Shown: positions 11,167 through 23,010 of the stretch, in pieces | Layout: the number at the start of each line of letters is the position of its first letter | Numbering within the stretch: position 1 is the first letter of the stretch | DNA from: Vicia villosa | Taxonomy: Eukaryota > Streptophyta > Magnoliopsida > Fabales > Fabaceae | DNA length: 64,000 nucleotides | NCBI RefSeq assembly: GCF_029867415.1 | Contig: NC_081184.1 | Coordinates: 78,590,364 to 78,654,363 of the forward strand | Direction of reading: 5' to 3' | The notes under the pieces: model-generated | What the model saw: the letters and a program-made list of their open reading frames with translations, nothing else | Databases searched by the model: none | What the model was told of the DNA's origin: nothing | Translations under genes and position numbers: made by a program

Positions 11167-11250
11167 TCATTGTTCATTGTAATATTTTAATTATAAAAAA
11201 TTATTTAACTTCTTCTCTCCAACAAACATACCCTAAATATTTATAAATGT
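11167..11250. repeat. Truncated fifth tandem unit (84 bp)
   Basis: The sequence follows the unit start (TCATTGTTCATTG and the next ~70 bases) and stops abruptly at 11250, where CACTACAAAAAAC begins. Unit sequence does not resume on the far side of that transposon. Confidence 0.85.
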
Positions 11251-14200
11251 CACTACAAAAAACGCGGCTAAATTGCGGGGGGTTTTAAGCCAAATTGTGG
11301 GGGGTTTTGACCTCCGTAAATTGATATGCGGGAGTTACGAAAACTGCCGCCTATAGGATTCCCATAAATTATCTGCGGGGGATTTGGATAACCGATGGTA
11401 TCGTGGAAATAAAATGTGGTGGTTCATTAACGGAGGTTTAGAACCCCCGCTATATATTATAAATTTGTAAAAAAAAACACTCAAACTTTTAATTACTTTA
11501 CTTTAGTTGAGGATGCAAATAATAATTCAATACAATACAATATACAAAAATTCTAAAACCAATACCCCAATCTTGAACAAAACCATCCAACTACACTATT
11601 AATATAATAGATATAAATCTCCACTTGATTTTATGCATCACCTAGTCAGCAATAAAGATAAAATATCGTTCACTTCTAATTGTACCACCTATCATCCACT
11701 TCTAATTGTACCACCTAGATTTCGTTGAGTCTTGTAGCACCTGGATTTTAAAATAAAAAATAACAGCATAAATAAATTAATAGTAAAAGACTTTGACAAC
11801 TATTTGTGTGTGAATTCTTAAGTTCGGTAAGAATTGAAATATTCCCAATTACCTCTCTTGAGAAGTAGAGTTCCAGATAGCCTGTCAAATTCTCCTCATT
11901 GTGTAGAGGGAAATTACAGCAACCTTAGGTCCATCTCAAAGCTAAAATGACAACAAAATACTCGTTATCAAATTGTTGGAAAAGGAATTTAAGAAGTAAA
12001 CTACTGCAATCAACACAAACAAAATCAAATTCAATTCAAAAACACAAAACTCAATATGCGAGCACGCAAATATGATAAGCATTGAAACCCAAAGACCATA
12101 TCAACAATGTATTTCATTGGAGGAGTTTGTTAGCATTCTAGCTAGCACATTAGTTTTTTTTTTATCTATTTTGATACTAAGGGCAGAAGTTTTTCAGTGT
12201 GGTTGTGTTCATCTCATAGCTACATGACTGACATTATTTTATAAAATATCAAAATCGTGTTGGCGTATATAATTTCAAATTTATGCAGTAGAAGTGATAT
12301 AAACCCATAAAAAAATAGATTATGATATTTAATTTCCAATTCATGTCATAACTACACAAAAATGATATATAATAATTAAAAAAATAGAAATGATATATAC
12401 CTCCATTATCTAGCAGCTATAGAAATTCTTCCAGCTTCACATAAAATATTTAGATTATTGTCTAAGCAAGTTTATAGCCTCTGCATTAAAAGAGATTAGA
12501 TGAAAATTAGCATTGAAAGTTCTATTTTCTTAATCATAATGCAAGTCATGCTATACTAACAAAATCTTTGTGGCTATAAATGAATTCCACACACTCAGAT
12601 ACATACCATTTATATTGATTTTTATAGCAATGTTTGCTTGCCAACTTGAATCACAAGGCATCAAGGATTATTTTAGTGTTAAAGAGAGAATAAGACACAA
12701 AGTAGTTAACTAAGTTTAGTTATAGTAATATTAGCAATCGAGTTGTATGACTTGTCATGATTAATGATTCATATCAACCTAAACCATAGCCATTCACATA
12801 AATTCTGTTAGTTCAATTAGATGACCAATGTCTGAACTTATATCACCCATTTAACATGACATATCTTATCTTGATAGAAAAAATAGGCAAGAGTGTGTTT
12901 ATTATATAATGATTAGTCTTTAGATTCCACCTCAAATGAATATACTGTATTCTCTACTTATCTGCTCCACCGAAATCAAATATGCAGTAGTAGTAACACT
13001 TACATATTTAATAATGGACTTTAACAAGACAACATACCAAAGCTTAACACCAAATAGTTGTCATCATATGCACTTAACAAAATAAATATTGCAGTAAATT
13101 CAAACATGATGTTGCCGAGGTTAATGCAATGGAACATCAATTGTGTAACTAAGAACCTAATTCAGTTTAGTTCACATTCAATAAGAGACACTAATTATGT
13201 AATTAATAACCAGGGAGTTAAAAAAGGCCCGCGGTTGCAAAACGGTTGCGACAAAACTGATTTGAGAAGTGCCGATACCGACACCGTTATTCACTATTTT
13301 TATGTTAAAGAACAAATGATGGTAAATTCACAACGCGGTGACCCGAATCAGTTTGGCGACATCTGTACCGAACAAAATCACAAAACCAGCGACGCAACCG
13401 CTTTTTTTTTAAAACCTTGATATTGGACAAAGATGTTATATTCACATGTACTTGGAAATGATATTCTGCTTAGACTTTTTGTCATAAACATACAATTTCA
13501 TAGGATAATTAAAAGTGGTCTTTCTGTTTTTGAAACTAGAATTGAGTGACATACCTATTTGATGAAGTTGCAGTTCTTGTGCTTCTCCTACTATATGTAG
13601 AAGTGAAATAGGTAAATTAGTTTGGAAAGAGAGTTAAGACAGGGAAATTAGTGTTACTGTATTTAAGAAGAAAAATTTAGTTGAAGGACAAACATCAGAC
13701 TGGTCCACACAAGTCTCATTCGTGACAGAACAAACAGTAATTATGTTTTTTCTCTCAGAATGTGATCTAAGATATTCCATAGTTAAGATTATTTGTATCT
13801 GCTAAGTCTTTTATGAAATCAAGACTAATTCGTACCCATATATAACCCTAAATTCCTAAATCAAACCTCAAATCTATTTCTCATTTTAATTGAATCCTCT
13901 TACTATTCTGTTATGCTTTAATTGAAATAGGGATAAGAGAAGAACAAATTTGAATATGGGTTTCGTAAATAAGATTTTAAAGATTGAGAGAAACCCTAAA
14001 TATAACAAAAAAGATAAAGAAGAATAAACTAACCTTAGTGAGGAAATTGACCGGAGAGCAATAAACAACTTTGTTAGCAGCTGAAGGTAGTGGAATATGG
14101 ACGACGGTGAGCAGAATCGTTGCTCGCCTTCTGAGAAGCCGGTTGTGAGAAGAAGGTCGTGTAGTGAGAAGCCTGGAACTGGAATTGAAGCGTTTTTTTC

Positions 14201-14506
14201 TTAATTTCTAACATATATGTTACTATATAACTATGTTCATAATAATAATACTAGTATTATATCTTAATAATTAATGATTAATATGTTTTAAAAACAAAAT
14301 AAAATAAATCCTGATTCCTGATGCCAAAATATTTAGTCTAATTGATTTGAGAAAAGTGCGCCAAGATTAAGGGGGTTTAAAACCTCCTCAAATTACTCTA
14401 ATATTTTTGCCATAAAACAGAAAACATCAATTTTTATTCTAATTTGAGGGGGTTTCAAAGACACCCCTCAACAAAACCGCCGCAATCAAGCGCGTTTTTT
14501 GTAGTG
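11251..14506. mobile_element. Non-autonomous CACTA-like DNA transposon (3256 bp)
   Basis: The left end is CACTACAAAAAACGCG and the right end is its inverse, CGCGTTTTTTGTAGTG: a 16-bp terminal inverted repeat of CACTA (En/Spm) type. Both subterminal regions carry G- or C-rich short motifs (GCGGGGGGTTTTAAG, GGGGGTTTAAAACC, ACCGCCGC), typical of transposase-binding repeats in this superfamily. No transposase frame is visible. On the minus strand near 14034-14190 there is a GC-richer stretch ending in a donor-like AAG|GTTAGT, which could be an old first exon of a transposon gene or a captured gene piece. The expected 3-bp target duplication is absent (TGT left, AAA right), and the right flank does not continue the tandem repeat. 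A deletion probably removed the right flank. Confidence 0.7.
13218..13414. mobile_element. Possible nested MITE-like insertion (~0.2 kb)
   Basis: A GC-richer island inside the AT-rich transposon begins TTAAAAAAGGCCCGCGGTTGC and ends GCAACCGC followed by a T run and AAAA. The ends form an imperfect inverted pair around GCGGTTGC, and GGTTGCGAC is repeated just inside. No clear target duplication was found. It could instead be an internal part of the host transposon. Confidence 0.35.
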
Positions 14507-16124
14507 AAATTTAAATCGAGTGAAGTTAATTTCTATTTTAATAAAAAAAAGCTCTACCAAAAATGAGAGTTAGTGTATCATAAATATAAAAATTTGTTCA
14601 TATAATGGAGCATTAACTATACATAACATTTGATTAGTAAAAGAAACATAATTGGAAGAATATATGGGTGATTTGTTAAAAATATGAATAATTTGAAGCA
14701 TATACAATATTCTAGCTTAATTAATACCAATCTGATTCCATAAATAAAAGTGTGACTGAAAAAACTACCCAGTAACTTGCAGCAGTTTTTTAGGTGCAGT
14801 TATCAAATTTCGGTCGAGTATAAAACTTTTTTTTTTATTAATATAAAAAAATAAATCAAACAATTTTTTATTTATTGTAATTAATTGAATGATAGAGGGT
14901 ATAATAGGAAGGAAAAAGAGCCAGCCCAAAAACATGTATCCTCTTTATATATAGTTATAGATTATTAATTATCCGATTTCAGATGAGTTATGAACGGCGG
15001 GGCTAGATTGTGTTTTATGTGGCAAGTAATCGGGTTCTTAATTCTGGAAAATTTCTTTTCCTCTTTTCTTTTATTTTTGTTATTTAGTGATGATGTGAGC
15101 TCTGGTTTTGTGATGCATTTGTGAAGTTTATGTCAATGCTGGTGAAGGTTAAAGATAATTATAGTAATGGCGAAATTATAGTGAGGCAATTTCATGGTTT
15201 ATGGATGGTTATTTGGTTTTGGATTGATATAGTTTGTATTAGAATTTTTTGAATTTGTAAAAGTGGAGATGAAGAAGAAAGTCAATTACAAGAAGAAATA
15301 GATATTGGGTTTCTGTAAAGAAAAAAACGAGAACAAAAATTAAAAAGTGGAGTTGTTGATATATTTTTTAATTTGTTTAATTGATTGGTCTGATAATTAT
15401 TAATATAATGATTTTTTATAAATAAAATTAAATTAATAATTAAAAATAAAATTGTATAAGTGTACCTATCAAAATTAAACATGTCAGACAGGGTATTGGT
15501 AACCGATAAAATTGGATGGTACAGAAGTTTTCAACTTTTTTTTGCTTTTGTTTGACTTTTATTAACTAAAAATGCACAAAATAAAAAAAAAATTATTATT
15601 AAAAATACCTTAAGTAAAAAAACAAAAATTCAAAATTAAAATGATAAAAAGTTCACTTTTGAATGTTTCTTACTTGAGAGAAAAATAAATGGTGACACCC
15701 ACCCCTTTTTTTTCTTTCTCCCCTAAAGTATGAAATAATGGCAAGAATGGGTATAAAATTTATTATGCCTAGTTTTTTGAAAATATAAATTAAAATGAGT
15801 CACACCTTGAATTTAAAAAATTGAGTTTTTGGTTGATCATTTTTTGTAATAAATAATATTTTTTAATGGGATATAAGTAAAAAATTAATTAAAATATATT
15901 ACAATTTAATTAATTATAAATAATAAATTAATTTTAACTCAAAGATATTTTGGTCTTTTTAAAAATTATTATCATCTATCTCTCTTTATTTTCTTATGCC
16001 AAACAATATATTAAATATATTCTATTTCTCATTTATTTCTCTCATCTTTTAATCTTTCTCACCTCTTTCTCTCTATTCAACTTTTTCTCTCCACCAAACA
16101 TACCTTAAGCCTATGTTTTGTATG
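14507..16124. other. AT-rich DNA, nothing recognised
   Basis: About 1.6 kb of AT-rich sequence with homopolymer runs. No reading frame with protein-like composition, no LTR ends and no repeat of other parts of the window was seen. The last 60 bases (TCTCTCCACCAAACATACC) resemble the flank of many small plant transposons but do not define one. Confidence 0.5.
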
Positions 16125-16860
16125 CAATGTTTTAAAAATCAGACTGGTCATCAAACCGGTGAGGGTACTGGGTCACTTGTTCATCGGTCGAACCACTAGA
16201 CAAATTGTCGAATCACATGACCAAACCTAATAAAACATGATTAAACCTGTCATTATAATAAAACTATATAGGTATAAAACTGGTCGAACCAGATCATTCA
16301 ATCTCTAAAAAAATTTGTAACTAGCACTTAAAAGTTGATCCATTAACAACGTAATCTATAAATAAGGCTCTTAAAATCACAAATTGAGAAGTTGTGCATT
16401 AGGTGCTGAAAATACTAATAATCCATATAGTTTAAGGCTGATAAACTTCAGTCTACCAATGCAGACTACAACATACTATAGAGAAAAGGCAGGTGCAGAT
16501 AAACTACATACTAACCTGGTGATGAAGGTTATCAGTCTTGTCCACCAGAAGCTCTATCTTTTCTCCTCTGTCTAGAACCTACTTAAATTATAAACATGTG
16601 ATTGTTTGACAGTTTAGATATTAAAGGCATAAGATTTGTGATTCAGACCATGAGATTTGAGAATATTTAGCATGCCTCTGATTTGAATCAAATGATGAAT
16701 TAAAACTGACTTTGGATCAAACACACATACATTAATCACTATGATCATGTGTCATCAATACATATCACACAACTATTTTTTCTTCTCTTCTTATCTTTAA
16801 ACAATTGTAATCTTTTAACAAGCATGTCCCTCAAAGAAAATTCTTGCAGGAAAATAAATC
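16125..16860. mobile_element. hAT-like transposon, left part
   Basis: The segment starts CAATGTTTTAAAAATCAGAC and soon has ACCGG-type repeats (AAACCGGTGAGG, CGGTCGAACC). These resemble non-autonomous hAT-type ends in plant genomes (CA(G/A)TG followed by TTTTAAAAACC). The inverse end lies at 36203. Removing the Sirevirus inserted at 16861 leaves an element of about 1.5 kb. No 8-bp target duplication was found (TTTGTATG left, CCCAAAGC right), so the two ends may belong to separate copies. Confidence 0.45.
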
Positions 16861-17793
16861 TGTAGATGTTTTCATGTTGGCTGCATTGGTGGTAAAGTAT
16901 ACCTGGGTATTTAATGTCTTGACATATGACATGACATGATTTATATTGATTTTATGCAGGTTGCATTTGTGTTTAGCTGATACAGGTTCTGTTAGTGAAT
17001 GTCATGACCGGTGTCATGACATCCTTGTCTGACAACAGGGTCTGTTATATTTTTATTAATGTGTTTCCTGATTTCTCTCAATCTACAATTTAGGAAACCT
17101 TTTATTGTGTGCTGAATATTTTGTCTAGAAGATATCGATGACAGCACATTTTGTAACAACCAGATGTCGTGTAAATTAGGTTCATTTGGTTAACTCTAAT
17201 TTGATTCTTGAAAAGCCCAAGGCCCTAGAGCTGCATATAAGAAGACTGCAATCCTAATTTGGAATGCAGAGAGAGAATTGTTAATTGTGAAGAACCGTAG
17301 TTCTGTAGCTGTCTCTTGTACTCCAAGCAATTGTCTTTTGATGATTGTATTGGAATAGGTTGTTTGTTAATTGTCACTCTAAGCTTTTAAGCACGAGTGT
17401 ATGTCTCTTGATTGAAGCTTTTAAGCAGATCAAGGTGTGTTTTTGAAGTGTGTCTTCTCTCTGAATTTGTTTAATGTTTGTTTGTAATCACTGCTGTGAT
17501 TGAGGGGGAGTGAGTGGAGATACTCAGGTCTAGGAATAGGTTGGAGTTACATTGGGTAGGTTTTAAGTGAAGAGTTGTAAACGGGGGAGTTTAACTCCGA
17601 ATTAATTCTGCTTATATTGGATTCCCTCCTTGGCTTGGTAACCCCCTGAGTAGGTTGTTTGAATCGAACTGGGTAAGCAATTCTGTGTGTTCTTTATTGT
17701 TTTTATGTGTTTCTGTTTTAACGTTTTGTGCTGTGTAATTGTGGATGTCATAACATCCAGTACGACATCATGTGTGAGCTACTAGAATTTTCA
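16861..17793 (+). repeat. 5' LTR of the old Sirevirus (933 bp)
   Basis: Begins TGTAGATGTTTTCATG and ends GAATTTTCA immediately before the PBS. A TATA-like CATATAAG lies at 17234-17241. The motif ATGTCATGACATC near the middle and the CTTGGCTTGGTA block near the end recur in the other Sirevirus LTR remnants of this window. Confidence 0.93.
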
Positions 17794-17795
17794 AT

Positions 17796-17807
17796 TGGCA
17801 TCAGAGC
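17796..17807 (+). other. Primer-binding site (initiator-Met tRNA type)
   Basis: TGGCATCAGAGC starts three bases after the LTR end. It matches the usual plant copia primer site TGGTATCAGAGC except for one base. It primes minus-strand DNA synthesis. Confidence 0.9.
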
Positions 17808-17864
17808 AGGCACCCTACCTTTTTACATCTGGGTGAGATCTATGGACAAAAAAATTCTGGTACT

Positions 17865-19117
17865 ATGGAGAAGGAATTGTTAGTGTTTGGGAATAGATCA
17901 CCCATCCCTGATGGTTCTAACTATGACTACTGGAAACCTTGTATGGTAGGTGTCATAAAGTATGTGGATAGGAAGGACTGGAGAGCTGTGGAAAGCGGAT
18001 GGAAACACCCTGAGAAGGTTATGGAAGATGGAACCACTGCTCTAATTCCTGAAGCACAATGGAACAAAACTGAAGAAGAGCTAGCTTTGGGCAATTCCAA
18101 GGCCCTAAATGTCTTGTTCAATGGAATTGACAAGAACATATTCAGGCTTGTGCAACACTGTGAACTAGCTAAAGAGGTTTGAGATATTCTCAAAACATCT
18201 CATGAAGGCACATCCAAGGTAAAGATGTATAAACTTCAAATGCTTACCACTAAGTTTGAAAATATCAAGATGAAAGAGGATGAAACCATTTATGAATTTT
18301 ACATGAATGTCCTTGAGATTGCAAATAACTCAGGAGCCTTAGGAGAAAAAATGTATGAAGAAAAACTGCTAAAAAAGATCCTCAGATCACTGCCTAAGAG
18401 ATTTGATATGAAGGTAACTGCCATAGAAGAAGCCCAAGACAATAGCAACATGAAGCTGGATGAACTCATTAGTTCTCTACAAACCTTTGAGATGAGTATT
18501 TGTGAGTCTGTTGAAAAGAAGAACAAAAGCATGGATTTTTTTCCAACATAGAAGATAATTCAAGAGGAAGCAATTGTGGAAGTGATGAAAATCTATCAGA
18601 AGCCATAGCCATGCTTGGAAAACAATTCAACAGGTTTATTAAAATGGTTGATCAGAAGTCCAGACCCAATGTTAAGAACACTTCCAATGACATCAGCAAG
18701 ACCTATGATCCTATCAGAAGATTCAAAGCTGAAGGGAAGCCCAATCAAGGAAAAGGGGTTCAGTGTCATGGATGTGAAGGATATGGACACATTAGAAATG
18801 AATGTCCAACCTACCTCAAAGAACAAAGGAAAGGGATGTCTGTCACCCGATCTGATGAAGATTCAGATAGTGATGCTGAAGTGGAATGTGTTGCACTAAT
18901 GAGTGTGTGTACACTTGAATACAAACTCGGCAAAGAGGATCCTACCTTTGAAGAACTTGCTGCCTCATACAATGATCTATGTGTCAAGAGTACTGAAGTG
19001 TGTAATATAAAGGAGAAGCAAAAGAAAATTATAGAAGAGTTGGAAGTCAAGAAGAAAGAACTTATAGAAACCATAACACATCTAAATGTGAAGTTAGCAC
19101 ACTCAACGTCAAACTAG
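17865..19117 (+). pseudogene. gag: Sirevirus gag, broken
   Basis: Gag of the old Sirevirus, the capsid and nucleocapsid precursor. It starts at ATG 17865 (MEKELLVFGN). The copia gag fold region runs through DGSNYDYW, then TGA at 18180-18182 replaces what is probably a Trp codon before DILK. The same frame resumes through LRSLPKRFDMKV to a stop at 18549-18551. A shift then leads into the frame from 18611, which carries a CCHC zinc knuckle (CHGCEGYGHIRNEC) at about 18766-18807 and an acidic and coiled-coil-like region rich in Lys and Glu. That frame ends at 19115-19117, close to the solo-LTR insertion. One stop plus one frameshift means no full gag can be made. Confidence 0.9.
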
Positions 19118-19179
19118 ATCAGATGTCAAGATCAATGTGACTCCCTAGAAAAGATTATGGAACTTGGATAGGAAGTAGG

Positions 19180-22100
19180 TGTTATACCCCAAAATTTGCC
19201 CGCATCATTTTTCAAGAAAAACTCCAATCTGAAAATTAAAAGTCTCATATAATCATGGATTTTTATTTCAACAAAGATCCTGATATATGAAATACTTAGT
19301 TTTTAGAATTTTTCTTATACAGTAATTTGGCTTGCAGTTGAATTTATTCTTACGCAAACGCCAAATACTGTTTATTACTTCACACATGCTATTTATTTAT
19401 TTACAGATAAATAGTACTCACACAATTGGTACAGAGTTAAATCTTTTTGCAGGCGCAGAATCAGGAAACTCAGACTGTACCTGAACAGTCAGTTGACAGC
19501 CAAACTGCTGGCAGTACAATTCTCAGTGTTTTGTACCATCAATCAAATCAATCTTTCACAATTCAAAACTCTAAGATTTTTGTTCTAGAAGTCTTCTGAA
19601 TATCACGCGATTAGCAGAGACTCAACACTGCACAAAAATCAGGTACGCTTAACTGTCTCCTACATAAACAGTCCCTGACTAGGGTTTTCTTGTTTTTACA
19701 GGAGAAACAAGTTTTTGAGAGCTCAAATGGATTTCATACACATCCATATATCTCAAAGTACCATCATACAAATTTTCAAACTTCAATTCACTCAGACGCA
19801 CCGTCAGCAGCTCAAACAGTCAACAGACGACCCGTTTGACCAAAAAAGTCAACAGACAGTCAAAAATGAATTTTTTTGTCAAAGTCCATATTTTGTCAAA
19901 GGATTCATCATTTGATCATTGGATGATCATAATTCATCAAGGAAAGATCAAAAATCAACAAAACCCTAAGATTCAAAATTAGGGTTTTTGCCTGAAAAGT
20001 CAACTCAACTTTGACTGATCATAACTCTCTCATCCTTCATCCAAAAAATTCAAACTAAAGCTCATTTTGAAGGAAATTCAATTATCTTTCAAATGCCATT
20101 GATCCCATGGTCACTGGATTCACCATTTGAAAAATATGATCAAAGACATTACAGGTCATTTTCAAAGTCAACAAAAAGACACTTTTTTCAAAAGGACACA
20201 CAAGGAGCATCAAAAATCATTTTGACATGAGACCAAAGGCATTGGTTAGAGGACTCTTTGAGGTTTCCAAAAAGTGCAAGATCTCCTTCATATGACAAAA
20301 ATTGAGGGATTTACACCTTGTTGAAGTTGGCTAAATTTTGGAAAATGCATAAAACCAACATTGCTCAAAAATGCATTTTTTCCAAATGGGGCCAAGTTTT
20401 CATGGTTCAAACATCATTTCCATAATATTATGGGCCTCCCACGACCAAGACTAAGCCCATAACATTTTTCATCCATTTTTTCTTGATTTTTTCTTATTTT
20501 AAGATTAAATTAAAAGGAAAAATGAAAGGATAATGGATAGCTTGTATTCCAAGCATGACTCATCAATATGACTCATTCAACTCTGTCTCAAAGCAAAGTA
20601 CAGCAGAGGGAGAGAAGAAAATCAAGCCATAGTGGCTTAAATGCCATGCTACATGTGTGGAAAAGTCAAGATTCTTGCAAAAGCACTTATTGCTTTCTAG
20701 CTTAGATTTTAAGCACTTCAATGCTTATATATAGGCTACCATACTTCAGTAATAAAGAGACAAGTTCAGAAACAAAGCCTTGCTGATAACACACTTGTAA
20801 TCACTTGAAATTTTTCAAAGAAATTCAAAATTCGAATTTTAATTTCTATCTTGTTTCAGTTCAAATTAAACACTCAAATACAATCCTCAAGTATCATTGA
20901 ACGTATTCCAATCAATTGCAAGCCTTGAAGCTCACTAAATCGAGCTATACAGGTCATAATTTGTTCAAATCTAAATCAACTCGTATCTGGTCATTCATGC
21001 ATGTTTAACAAGATGTAGACATGTATTTGTGTTTGGTTTGAGGTCCTAATCATTTCTGGAAACTTAATTGAAATTTGGACGCCTATACGTAGGATCACCA
21101 TTTTAGGGTTCGAACCTTTAAATTTGGGGTTTTACTATCCATGCAAAATTATGAACTCTAAATGGTACCATTAGAATCGCATGAACAATACGAACTGAAC
21201 CATGGTATCGCGCCAGATTTATATTAGTGTTTGCTAGTATTCGCTATTTTCAACAGCTGTAAAAGGTTGGAGTTTTTACACCACCTGCAAATGAAAGGTG
21301 TAAAAGCCCATCCTGAGGAAGAAGACGATGTGTGGCGTCCTCTGATTGGCTGGAGGGCGCGCGCGTGTTTTTTGAATTAATCTTGGATTCTGTGTTTTGC
21401 AGGTACATCACGTGGTATGGTCCCTCATGCTGGTGACCATCAGATCCACTAGCCAGCTCATCCAACGCACCAGACAAGTGATCCACACCATAGACCACAC
21501 TTATCCACCACACCTGATCGTATCCTTTTATTTTTTTTATTTCTATTTTAATTTTCTTTGCAAAATTATTTAAAAATAGTTTTAAAAATCCAAAAAATAC
21601 ACAAAAAATATTTTTAGACTTCTAAAATAATATATTATTTTCTGAAATAAAAATATTTTATTTTTCTTCAAAATTTCAATATTTTGCATAATTAATTAGT
21701 ATATATTTATATATTTGCTTTTTAATTACTCTAACCAATCAAAAAAATCATTAAAAAATTGTTCTTTATATTAAATATTGTTTATATATTATAAACTAAT
21801 TTTGTATATATTTTGAATAATTTTCTCTTTAAGTTTTAATTATTTGTATAATTATTTGCATAATTATGTATTAATTAACTTAATCAATTTCAAATCAATT
21901 CCAAAAATTCCAAAAAAATTAGTTTTGTTTTAAAATTAATTGACAAATATTTTGTACATATTTTAAACTTAATTTCTAGGTTTAAATCTATTTTCATTTT
22001 TTTTCTTCATTTTAATTTAATTAATCATGCATTAATCATAATTAAAATCAATCATAAAAAATCCAAAAAAAACATGCCTTTTATTTTTCTTGCAATTTAA

Positions 22101-23005
22101 ATTCCTAGATAAATGTATAGGATGTCAAATTCATGTAAATAGGCTAGTTTACATTTCCTGCACAATCGATGTAATAGCGTAGATTTACTTTCCGCACTTT
22201 ACATTTCCGCATTTTAATTTCCCGCACATATAAACTGCGTGTATGTCAAAGATAAAATTGAACCGTTAGATCACTAACTTCAAAGATAAAATATCTGAAT
22301 ACAAACACAATCACACTTGCACCTCTTAAGGTAAATCCCTTCTCATTCTTTTCAAAATCAAAGTCAAAATTCTACTATTTTGAGTACAAAATCGAACCTT
22401 TTGTTTATATCCGGTGAAAGGATAGATTTTTAAAGGAAATAGGATAAAGACCTTACAACTCAAGGTAGACCTCCTAGTTTGCTTACTCAAATCAAAACAA
22501 ACAAAATTCTCATACACTGTTGTTTTTCAAAACAAAACTTTCAAAAAAGACAATACTTTGTATACATCCAAACACGGATTATTACAAAGTTAACGTTCTT
22601 TTCAAAACATCTTTCGAAAGATAAACAAGCATTTTGTATACATCCACACACGGATCATTACAAAATTCAATTTACAAAAGTATTTGAAACCACATATGAG
22701 CATTCTAAAGCAATTGAAAAGTGATCGAAAAAAAAGTGAGCTAAGCAAACTTAAGAGCCCATGGATAACCATGGATACAAAGGGTGCTAACACCTTCCCT
22801 TTGTATAACCTACCCCCTTACCCAGAATTTCTTAAAGGTCTTTTTTCTGTTTCTTTTATAAACCTTTCCTTAATTGGATAAAATAAAAGGTCGGTGGCGA
22901 CTCTGTGAATTTCAAAAAATGCGAAAGCATAAGCGATAAAAAAGAGTCAGTTCACGTATCTCTCCCGAACAGAGGTATGGCCCAAAAAAAAAACGGAGGT
23001 CCACA
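19180..23005 (+). mobile_element. Ogre/Tat-type solo LTR (3826 bp) inserted in the old Sirevirus
   Basis: Begins TGTTATACCCC and ends GGTCCACA, flanked by the 5-bp duplication GTAGG (19175-19179 and 23006-23010). No gag-pol lies inside, and the host Sirevirus resumes on the far side, so this is a solo LTR left by LTR-LTR recombination. The length and the 3' part (CTAACACCTTCC, then GGTGGCGACTCTGTG) fit very long LTRs of Ogre/Tat Ty3-gypsy elements. A TATA-like TATATATA lies at 20726-20733, and AT-rich DNA fills 21520-22080. Short frames inside are not genes. Confidence 0.88.
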
Positions 23006-23010
23006 GTAGG

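Larger units (their letters stand above)
1..11250. repeat. Tandem array of ~2.79-kb units (four full copies plus an 84-bp fifth)
   Basis: The same sequence recurs with periods of 2804, 2786, 2787 and 2789 bp, phased on the TCATTGTTCATTG motif at 1, 2805, 5591, 8378 and 11167. Copies 2 and 3 differ by only scattered substitutions. Copy 4 is the most divergent, mainly after about 9690. Copy 1 differs by many small insertions in its first 810 bp. Each unit holds, in order: an AT-rich segment, an alternating GT/GC tract, a CT-rich stretch, an inverted repeat, a short broken membrane reading frame, AT-rich DNA, a 52-codon intact membrane reading frame, and a block of three short sub-repeats. The left end lies outside the window; the right end is cut by a CACTA-like transposon. 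It is not an LTR element: no PBS, polypurine tract or terminal TG..CA pair marks the unit edges. It could be a satellite-like array or a tandemly duplicated small gene locus. Confidence 0.95.

Noticed and set aside
13058..13420. 120-codon open frame inside the CACTA-like element
   Set aside because: It spans AT-rich DNA and the possible nested MITE, with no transposase motif. It is most likely chance.
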